Position numbers and translations under genes: made by a program | Notes under the pieces: generated by a model | What the model was told of the DNA's origin: nothing | What the model saw: only the letters and a program-made list of their open reading frames with translations | Databases searched by the model: none | Assembly: GCA_019722365.1 (NCBI GenBank) | Contig: JADFUC010000110.1 | Location: 62,001-126,000, forward strand | Direction of reading: 5' to 3' | DNA length: 64,000 nucleotides | Source of the DNA: Lithospermum erythrorhizon | Lineage: Eukaryota > Streptophyta > Magnoliopsida > Boraginales > Boraginaceae | Part shown: one piece after another, positions 55,120 through 64,000 of the stretch | Numbering within the stretch: position 1 is the stretch's first letter | Layout of the letters: the number at the start of each line of letters is the position of its first letter

Positions 55120-55925
55120 GATGGTAGATCTCATACATATGTGTCCATTGAACAATCGGGTTGTATATCCGATTACACATTTAAAGTTATAAGTTCAGAT
55201 ATATGTTAATGGTTGGATAATTAATATATTAGGTATCCCGATTGACATTGTGGATAAGGGCTTACTAGGTCCGCTTCATAATCTATATATTAATATGATG
55301 TTCTATAACATAATAAATATTGATATCAGTTCGATCGGCTCAAGTCACGCACAACAAATTTAAATCGAATTATAATAATGATTATAACTTTCAAGTGCTA
55401 AATTGTAACCATAAGGAAATAAGCAGGCGAAATTTAATTGTCGAATATCCCCCTCCCCCCTCCCCTAGTCCGCTATACGGAGGAAAAAGAGTAATATAAG
55501 AGTTTTTCCTCATCATCATTCGAACTCTTAAATTTTAGGTTCAACTCCTATAAATAGACCATTGATTGATTCATTCTACTTGCTAATTCAATTGAGTCTT
55601 TTGAGAAAAGATCAAAAAGCAAAACTCTCTCCCCCATTTTTCTTGGTCGAGTATAACATGAGGAAAAATAATGGATTTTTCTTCCCATCTCGTTCCTTAT
55701 TTAAACTTTAAACGTTCTAAGAAACGCACCTGGGTGGTTTGTTCAACTGCTGATGAGACTATTCTTTAGAGACAATCTGTTGATTGTCTAAAAAGTCTCC
55801 TCGTATAAATTCCACAGAAATCCTCAAGAAAGGTATACACTTGTATGTTATTTTTTTTATAAACTTCGTAGAGATCCTGGAATTTTGGTTTAGATAATTG
55901 TAATTTTGATCCCGAAAATCCAACA
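55120..55925 (+). repeat. Copia-type LTR with intact right end
   Basis: The right end 'aaaatccaaca' is followed after one base by a tRNA primer-binding site, so this is a 5' LTR on the plus strand. A TATA box (CCTATAAATAGACC) lies at about 55548-55561. The left end is placed by the match to the relic at 45905-46395; the terminal TG was not fixed. Confidence 0.7.
55549..55558 (+). promoter_or_regulatory. TATA box of the LTR
   Basis: CTATAAATAG, about 370 bp before the LTR end, followed by a pyrimidine-rich leader ('actctctcccccattttt'). Confidence 0.65.
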
Positions 55926-55926
55926 G

Positions 55927-55940
55927 TGGTATCAAGAGCC
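55927..55940 (+). other. Primer-binding site (initiator Met-tRNA)
   Basis: TGGTATCAAGAGCC is the extended form of the plant copia primer-binding site, placed directly after the LTR. Confidence 0.85.
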
Positions 55941-57430
55941 TACTACAGATTTGTAATTACATAATTAAATCCATGAAATAAGTTTATGTGTTCTTGAATT
56001 CGAAAATTATATGTTTGAATCAAGCATATATAATATTAGATTATAAGTATATTAATTTAAATAATAATTTGATTAATTGCTAATCATTTCCTAAAATAAT
56101 TAATGTGAAGTTAAACGTAAAATAAGTTTATGGATTTATCAATTTTTCTCTCGACTTTTTTAAAAAATTTATATCAATTTTGATTTCGAATCGACAACCA
56201 ACGCTCACAAGATCAGATCAAAAGTAATTTAGAATCAGAAAACAACGCCAAGCATTACTTTGATTTCACCTCCGCCTCCCTGGGCCATTAACCACGCGAT
56301 ACACACGCTACCAAAATGGCACGTCAGCTGTCGACAAGACGCCACACCATCAACACCGCCACATCAACTCCAATCGCCATCAACGCCACGGCCACCATGT
56401 CGCCATGTTTTCGCCCGTACTGGGCCGTCCGACGAGCGCGGGCGCGTGGTCAGCGCCTGTATTGACGTTGGGGCTCGCTTGCTGGCTTATACCGTCGCCA
56501 TGGCCTTTTCAGCCATGTCATGTCATGAAATTGCCGACGGACCAACAACCCGACGACTGCCTTCGTCTTAATTGTTTTAATCCCTATTTCGCTTTCAAAT
56601 CAATGACAATATCAATTCTAATTGTTTTAAATTAATTTCAAGTTGAAATTTTTTTAATCAATTTTATTTAACTACTTAAAATTGTTTTAATTGGATAATA
56701 AAGTTATTTTAGTAGATAGTTGATGTCCAATTAAAATACTTACTATTAATTAATTCTAATTTGATTAGATTTAATAACTTAAATTAATTTAATTCAATTA
56801 GAAATCCATGATTATTTGATAATTGGAGTTTCTAAATAATATATAATCTGAGATTAAATGTTATTAAAAATGTAACTTAAATAAATAGTATTTTTGAAAT
56901 ACTTATTATTTGATGTTAATTGTTGAAACACTTATAATAGTTTAAGTGGATATTTTACACATATTCAATTAAATTGTATACTTCATTTGATGAATATACA
57001 ATGACACATATTTGTTGAAATTCATTATGTACCTTTAGAATATTTTTTTTGTCCATTATATTGACATGATTTAAATTATTATTATTGGATAATGAGAATT
57101 GCATCCTTATATATTTGATAATGGATAAGAAAGAGATAAGTGATATGACTTACTTGTATTTTTGAAAATATTATTCACTCAATCATGTAGGATTCGTATA
57201 TCAAAATCTCAAATGGGGATTATGCTGGACAAATATTATTTATTATGTGATTTTTAGAATTATTTATTATGACATGATAAACTAAAGCTATATTATTTTT
57301 TACATATCTTCGTTACGCTTGTGTTGACTATTATGTATCTAAACATTTCTAAACTAATCAGATATTTAATCCCTAGAATACTACGCCATCATCCAAAAAT
57401 AATAAATATTTAATTACAAGTCACAGCATC
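55941..57430. other. Element interior or debris without recognised coding
   Basis: A GC-rich 300-bp patch (56260-56570) encodes a proline-rich open stretch of no known family. The rest (56580-57400) is AT-rich. No gag, integrase or polymerase motif follows the primer-binding site, so the element is internally deleted. Confidence 0.4.
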
Positions 57431-57434
57431 GCTC

Positions 57435-57875
57435 TTCAATATAACACGGCGCATGAAATGTGAATGAGCTCACAATACCCAAAGTAGAATATTCCAAAGA
57501 GTGTCCACACCCAGGCAAATTATCCGAATCCTTCCCGTATGCTTTACTAGAATGATTAAAGTAAAAAGGAAACAAATAATGGGAAAGAGAAAATAATTAT
57601 CTCCAATGTGAGCTCGCCCGAACGGGGCGAGGGAGAATTTAGAGGGTTTTGACTTCTTAAGAAAAAAATGAGCATCAAGCAACTATGAGAGGTTAAGGCA
57701 CTTTAAATAGGCAAACCCATAAGAGTTTCAAGGAGGATGGACACTTCCATCCTCAACCTAGTCTAGCCGCCCAACCGACCCCATCCCCTAGTCCCCAAAA
57801 AACAATATAATGCCGTTATAATACTCCCCCAAGCATGCAGGACGCTAACAAGTGTCAAAATACATTATTCCAACA
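57435..57875 (-). repeat. Probable LTR on the minus strand
   Basis: Read on the minus strand it begins TGTTGGAATAATGTATTTTG, a start typical of plant copia LTRs, and has a TATA-like CTATTTAAAGTGCC about 160 bp in. The other end and a primer-binding site were not found. Confidence 0.45.
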
Positions 57876-59159
57876 CCTATGAAATCAAAGTCACTTACGC
57901 CTACACTGTTATTCAACATGTTCTCTCGAGAAACTTCGGGACACATATTCTATCTTCCAAGTTCTCACGGCGGTCATGGTCCAGTACTACTGCTTAAAAC
58001 GGTTCCAACGCTAGTAAACCCATGTGATTGATTAGAGTATTCATACTCCCTTTTGATCCAAGAAAATTGATCAACACAATCAAGCACATACTAGTCATTT
58101 TGTGTTCGATTCCAATCAGTGAACACCTAAATAGGCATACACAATCTCATTGTTTTCTCGACTTGTTAGAGGTTTTCTTGTTTGGATCACGTACCCAAAG
58201 ACATCTCCAGAAAACATAGATTGTCAATGAAATTAAAAAATTTCATTACTTATAGTAACGGCGTGGTTTTACATATACCAATTATCTATAATGACGGGCC
58301 ACCCTAAGCTTAGATTCAAACATTGTCACACAATGAGGTGTTTATGACATTTAAATGAAGGATTATCTCCCACTAAATCTAACACCACTTAAGCATTAAA
58401 GAAGGTACGATACTGCTTGTTATCATGCTTATACCACTGTAGTTGATTAGTTGGGGTATCTAGTTTAAACGTTGTTCTTTGTTCTCAACTTTATGTACAT
58501 ATGTACTTCTACATTCATCTATTGAATAAAAGTATCTCCTTCATCAGATACTGATCAATAATAAGATCTTGATTCTTTAGCTTGAGTAAGACGTAAACTA
58601 GGAAACCTTTCAAGATCACTCATTAGAGTTATAATCCGACTTGCTTCTTATTCACAACTTTTCAGATTGTAACTATACTCAGTTTATATGTTTTGTAGTC
58701 ATTTGTTGTGCAATACTTGTTACTTTAACAAGATGTTCATAACTATGTTTACCAATTTATCTCAATATAACTGAGATCGACAATTGTCTCTATTAGTTTA
58801 ACTAACTAATATAAATACGATCCCCTTTCATTATTATTCCTCTTCTTTCCTCTTATACAAGTTTAGAATGTGTGAGAAAAGTAGTATCTCTTGGAAAGAT
58901 TCTTTCTTTAAGAGATTCACTGCATGTAGCTTCCTTATGCCTCATCAAGATAAGTTAATTTGACTCAACTAATTGAGTTCTTTAGTTGGATCTCTATGAA
59001 TTCTAGAAAGATTCAAGTAATCAATTGATCTTTCATAGAGAAAATCATACACAATCTAATTCTATGTACTTGTGTAATTCTTTATCAATAGTATATCTTT
59101 CACATACTAATCCGCATATGCTAAGTAGCTCCCACTGACCTTCCTGTCTCTATAAGAAT
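57876..59159. other. Non-coding repeat-like region
   Basis: AT-rich, with a minus-strand 'ggtcagtgggagctac' (about 59130) resembling a polypurine tract. No protein domain was recognised. It lies between a probable LTR and the LTR-like repeat copy 2 and may be the non-coding body of one element. Confidence 0.35.
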
Positions 59160-60650
59160 ACTAGTTTTCATTAATGAATTCAAACTATTTGAACTGTTCA
59201 TTAACCTGGCGATATGTCAACAATCGTGATTAATCTAAAACATCGTGATTAATGAGAATAATTTTACAGTACAAGAATCACCTTGATTTGAAAAAATTAT
59301 GTTTATCATTCTAATACTGTAAAAATGTGCATTTTTATTCTCTTAATCATTTGTGTTATGATAGTTATTTATTCATCGATAACCTAGCTATTCGAGTAAA
59401 TCAAGTATCCAAATCTATATCGAAATATTTAAACTATCGACCATACAAATCATAAATCATCATCTTTGTTGTTATTGTATCCCAAAAGCATCACCTTTTA
59501 TTGTGATTATCATCAGAAGTGAACAAATAAAGCTTCTGTTCAAGTCTTATCATTTGTAACCCATTTGACTCTGGGGTGGGAAGTTCTATATGATCCGAAT
59601 CTCAATTATTTGAATAATTCCATATCACATCTCTATATGACGCTCTAGATGCCATTAGTCGAGTATACATTTGTTCGCAAGATATGAAGCTATGCTAAAG
59701 TGAATGTGTTCGAAGCTTGGGATGCAAAACCAGTATATCTAGCTTACATACTTCCTTAACAACTTAAAGAATATTAAATGTTTATTTATGCCAACTCTCA
59801 TTCATTTGAACTATGCAAATGTTCTTCTTGTATTTCAAAAATACAGTAGTAAATATAAACATTTGTACTTTACTAAGTTTATTATACTAGAAATAAAGTG
59901 AGAGTATTTCCATTTATTAGTCTCATAAATCTTCTATTTATGAATTTAATAAATATCTTGCTCTAAACATTTAATTTATGTTAATGGATAATTACCGATG
60001 ATGATCTGATCCGGTTTCGGTGTTGGGCCGAAATACAAATCTTCTAAGTCGAGTTTTGATATGCCTTAGTCCAAATGAAAGCTCTTGCAAAATAAGGACC
60101 GGTTGTCTGGCCGAAAACACTCCGACGATCAAGTCAATGAAAGATCGAAAGAGTTTAGTTTTTGAAAATAGAGTATTTGTGTATCAAAGTGAACTTACTT
60201 GATTTGGCTTCATGATTTACCTTTTATAGTTACTCGGGCAGTTACTTTCATCAAGCCTTGATGGCTATCATAACTACCGATTAATGACGGGAGGCACATT
60301 AAGGACCAAGTAATTACGGACTTAATTACCTCCTTAATCGAAGGAATCTGGCCCGCTTGTCACCAACGGCCTCTTCTTTACCGGAAATGGATCGATCGAC
60401 TCATGTATTTCGCCTTCGCACCATGGCCCAATCAAGGGTCCGTGCCCATTTATTTGGTTCTTCTTTTCCCAATCCATCTTCGATGGACCCAATCTGGGCT
60501 AATTTAATAACGGGATTATCATTTGCCCCTATACCACCCATTTTCTATGGGCTGGATCCCGAATATGGGGCGGGTCTCAATTCCATGCACCAACATCGCT
60601 TTAACATTTCCCCGCAGATGTTTTACCTCTAAGAGCCATTGTTTATTTCA
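59160..60650 (-). mobile_element. LTR-like repeat, copy 2
   Basis: It aligns with 50266-51650 along its length, including the minus-strand TATA box (ACTATAAAAGG, about 60220-60235). The right part (60290-60620) is GC-richer here and matches 51380-51620 ('gtcaccaacggcctcttctttacc' against 'gtcactaacggtcttcctctttc'). Confidence 0.6.
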
Positions 60651-61149
60651 TATATTCACTATCATCGATGCTTTTGCGCCCATCTCTTCAAGATCACCCC
60701 TATTTGAATTAAAAGACTTATCAGTTTATAAATTCAAGAGTATCACCAAGAGATTTCTTTAATTAATTTTTGCAACTTCCACTTCATCTTCTTTCCCGTA
60801 AACTCTTTCATGCTTATCTCCCCTGTGAATCCTTTTCTTCTACTATGCAATGCATTTGGCACACCATCCGGTACCTTCCCTTCCTTCCCCCCCAAGCAGG
60901 CTGGGCACGCCCTTCTCCTCCCGCCTCCTTTACCCTCTACTAGCTGCACGTGCATTTTCACCTAAGGCTCATGTATAGGCTACGCATGACGCCTTCTCTC
61001 CTTCCTCGACTGCGGATTATGAAAGTGGATGGCCAATCAGTCTTAAGCCCTCAGACTTCCTCACGAGTTTCTGACATGTATAGGTAATCTTTCTCCCTTG
61101 GTACCTCAGAACCACTTTCTCCCTTGTTCTTATTTTAGATTCTAATTTC

Positions 61150-61750
61150 CCTTGTTTCTCTTTTCAGTTGCCTCGCTTTTCCCTGCTCTTCAGATGGCCA
61201 TACTCCAAGTGCGCGCAAGGTTCTCGGTAAGAAAGCAGCCCTGAGTCGCTTCTCGCGCGTGAGTCATTGAGGCTTGAGTACGTGTAAGAGCTCCAGCCCC
61301 TCCGCTACTAAGTCAACAATTATCCTCGGGGACATGGCCTCAGTTGACCAAGCATCCCACGACGCCCAAGCACAGTGGGACGATGCTGACCAAAGTGGCT
61401 CGGCTTCTCGCCGGTAGAGGGAATCAAGGGACGTGCCTACCTGTATACCAAGACGCCCGATCGGGCGCCGCCTGTCTCTATATCGACTTCATTCCGAATT
61501 TTCTGACTGCTCCAACACTCCCGGCTCTTATTATAAATAGCAAGCACTCCAGGTCGCTGACAATGTCAAGGCCACCTCCACTAGACTCCATCCTCCCGCC
61601 TGTGGCTGGGATTTTTTTCCTTTTTTGTCATTATTTACCCCCCCCCCTTCTAGGGGTTTTATTAATATATTTCCCCTTCTTCTAATCCTTGTACTTGTCT
61701 TCATATATCTTTGCCTTTGCTGTTTCTTTATCCTTTCAGTTCTATAGGCG
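61150..61750 (+). repeat. Possible LTR segment on the plus strand
   Basis: 'ggctcttattataaatagcaagcactcc' centred on 61530 looks like an LTR TATA box with leader (TTATAAATAG). A run of ten C residues follows at 61628-61637. No ends or primer-binding site were established. Confidence 0.3.
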
Positions 61751-61939
61751 TTGCTTAGTACTTACTCCACGTCAAGTCAATACCTCACGACCCTGGTCGC
61801 AGTAGATCTCACTGCTACTTTACGGTGTACCCATTTGGCAATTCATCGCTACGACGGTATACCTCTACCTCCGGTGTCCTCGAAGGTCTCACACAATGTC
61901 CACGCCTCTATCGATAGAAGTGGTACTCTCAAGACAACA

Positions 61940-64000
61940 CGCCGATCATCTCAATGGAGGTCAATGTGAATGCGCTAGCATGCTCGACAAAGTCACGCAT
62001 CTCCTCGACACGATCCTGGGCATCCTTAGCTACTAATACCCTCCACCAGGATCTTTGGGTCAAGCCTCATTAATAGACTCCTACACATGCCCCCACGCAT
62101 TTCTTCGATCACCGGCGCCCCTCTTCTAAAGCATATTTTAATACTGAACGGGCGACGTGATTTCAAAAATGGAACTCCTAAAAGCATTCCAAAAGAATCC
62201 AGTATACCTCTGCCTTTGCTTCGAATTGGGCTATTTGGGGGTCTTCGTGAGGACTCCTAAGTCGAATTATAAAAATATTTAGTACCACGCCTGTGTACAC
62301 TTCCTTCAATCTTCCTGGGCATCGCCATCACCTCCTTCTTTACCGAAGGCTTCTTCAACAATTCACTCCACCTGTGGGTGTAGCTCACGCATAAGTCCAT
62401 ACCCCGAGATTATCAGGAGATCAAGTATGCCTTCAAGCCCTCAAAGGATCGCTTCATTCCGATGTCCATTCAAACTCCCTCCCCTTCTTTATGGCTCAAG
62501 GTAGGTTCCGATCTCCCGGCCAGATATGAACCCGTGTTACAGGTTAATCCTCCCGGGTCAACCTGCCTCCTTCTGTTGTGGGCTCGCATAGCCTCGCACG
62601 GTTCCTATCTTGCTGGAATCGGGCTCAATTCCCTTTGGCCGATCATATAACCAAGGAATTTGGGTTTGAGGTTACCTCGAAGACACACTTGTTCTCGCCG
62701 AGCCGCATGTCAGATTCTTTCTCAAATTTTCAAAGATTCTGTGAGGTCACCGTAGAGTTCCGTCGCCTCCGACTTTGACGAGCATATCATCTACGTGAGA
62801 TTTCCATGTTTCACCAACTGCAGTAACACCTTATTGACCATCCTCTTTTAGGTGGCTCCAGCGTTCTTGAAGCCGAGGGCCATGACTTTCCAACAATAGA
62901 TGCCATATTTCGCTACAAACACGCTTCTACATCCTCTCTCGCTATGAATATCCTGGGCGGTACTCCTTTGGAAAGATCCTAGGGAATCACCACTTACCCC
63001 CGTACTTGAATCAACCAGTCTATCGATGTTAGGCAAAGGATAGCAATCCTTCTGACAAAGCTGACGCCAAGTCCGGTGCACATCCGCTGTGTCCTATTAA
63101 GTTTTGAGACCACTTTGGCCACCACGCAAAACAAGCAGCTCTGATTGTACTTTTCCCGAGCAGCCATTTACCTCCTCGCGGATGGCTTCCCACTTCTCCT
63201 TCGGAGATTTGTCCGCTTCTTTGTTTCGACTAGCTTCAGAAATAAGGGTCAACGTATTAATCGTGGACCGATACGGGTTGATTCAATTCCAAGATATCTT
63301 TCGCCCTTATTAAAGATAATCCCGATACCCCCGAGACTCCTGGATGAAAGCATAGCCTCATGCTCGCCCCTATCGCTGCTCATTCAAGACCTTCTTCGGA
63401 TCCCTCTCATCCAACGGGATACTCCGAATCTCCTCTTGCGGTCGTCCCTTCTTATGACTCTCTTCCGGTACCTTTGGGTATAAACATTCCCATCTCTAGG
63501 CTCATTGTGATCCCCCGACGCGGTGCCCACTCCATCCGGACGCTTATCCGCTTAGTCGAGGCTGTAGCACCCGCCGGCCTCTTCTACCGTATCCGATCAC
63601 ACACCACGCTGGGAAAATTCAACTGGAAAGTGCATGAAACACACCACCTCCTCCAACTATGACAACGCCGGTCGGCCTATTATCCCATCAGCCCCGCCTC
63701 ATCGTCCAATAACGGTGAACTCCATCATCCTCTTAGCCCGCCCGAGGTTTCACGTGACCACGAAGTTTGGATACCCCCAATGGGCTTACCACGAATCCTA
63801 CCTACCTGAAATGGCTTCACTGTCCGATTACGCCATTCCTGGGCTCGAATACGCTGGCCCAATTTAATAAGATATCCACCGAGCTCCCCGTGTCTACCAG
63901 CATCCATCCCAACTCGAAGTTGGCTATCACCGGAGTGATGGCTAGAGGATCCTCGTGTGCGCACTCTATCCCTTCAAAATCTTTCCTGGAGAAGGACAAA
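61940..64000 (-). pseudogene. Ty3-gypsy polyprotein fragment (protease, reverse transcriptase, possible integrase finger)
   Basis: The minus strand enters from the right edge with protease: MSFSRKDFEGIECAHEDPL and FVDTGSS-like MLVDTGSSVDILL (63999-63817). Reverse transcriptase follows: KSPKEKWEAIREEV (about 63210), CQKDCYPLPNIDRLVD and YGIYCWKVMALGFKNAGAT (63060-62850), the catalytic box HVDDMLVK at 62797-62774 (normally YVDD) and MRLGENKCVFEVTS (about 62700). The thumb/RNase H join is KRSFEGLKAYLI (about 62430). A worn KDAQDRVEEMRDFVEHAS near 62020 resembles the integrase zinc finger. Frameshifts are many. Gag would lie beyond the window. The domain order and PR motif suit the Tat/Athila side of Ty3-gypsy, a tentative call. 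Confidence 0.85.

Noticed and set aside
54955..55155. 66-codon minus-strand open stretch as a host gene
   Set aside because: Its middle is a copia reverse transcriptase piece (VSQRKYTLDLL).
56260..56571. Proline-rich 103-codon open stretch as a gene
   Set aside because: GC-rich patch inside repeat debris with overlapping open frames; low-complexity composition explains the frame.
61344..61685. 113-codon plus-strand open stretch as a gene
   Set aside because: It spans a TATA-like box and a C10 run in a probable LTR; no conserved motif.

Overview
This is plant nuclear DNA. It carries a single-exon pentatricopeptide-repeat (PPR) gene of the plant mitochondrial-editing type, spliced genes with plant GT-AG introns, and a dense nest of plant-type Copia, Ty3-gypsy, CACTA, LINE and MITE sequences. 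The PPR protein resembles Arabidopsis AHG11 (At2g44880), so the host is a eudicot. Recurrent 'tactccgta' words would suit Caryophyllales, but that is a weak guess. Nothing bacterial or organellar is visible.

Layout. 1-25.1 kb is a nested transposon block. Copia-1 (1-7654, plus strand) is split by a 3.4-kb non-coding LTR-like insertion. Copia-2 (7885-25085, plus) of the same family is split by a 13.1-kb CACTA element (10037-23182) with a 3-bp TAA target duplication. The CACTA transposase reads on the minus strand and is itself split by a second copy of the LTR-like sequence (about 12950-15480). 25.2-36.6 kb holds two tandem copies of the 5' region of the PPR gene. Copy 1 is invaded by a decayed LINE and ends in a ~150-bp stump of the gene. 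Copy 2 carries a Stowaway-like MITE, a 97-bp SINE-like insert and the intact gene (36634-38445).

39.6-45.3 kb holds a minus-strand gene of unknown function (39673-43033). Its four-exon model stays in frame, and two oddities sit in or beside its coding sequence: an intron-like insertion flanked by direct repeats, and a 27-bp minisatellite at the stop codon. 45.3-49.3 kb is AT-rich, with an LTR relic and small tandem repeats. 49.35-54.03 kb is a tandem duplication of an F-box/LRR gene. The right copy is nearly complete but frameshifted, and the left copy is one truncated exon followed by a minus-strand LTR-like repeat. 54.2-64.0 kb is more repeat debris: a MITE, a Copia LTR with primer-binding site, a second copy of the minus-strand LTR-like repeat, and at the right edge a minus-strand Ty3-gypsy pol fragment running out of the window.

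Only the PPR gene and the unknown minus-strand gene look like functional host genes. They converge on each other with about 1.2 kb between their stop codons. No cooperating gene set or operon-like system is present. The interest lies in the nested insertions (some datable from empty sites), the duplicated PPR promoter region and the unusual coding-sequence changes in the unknown gene.
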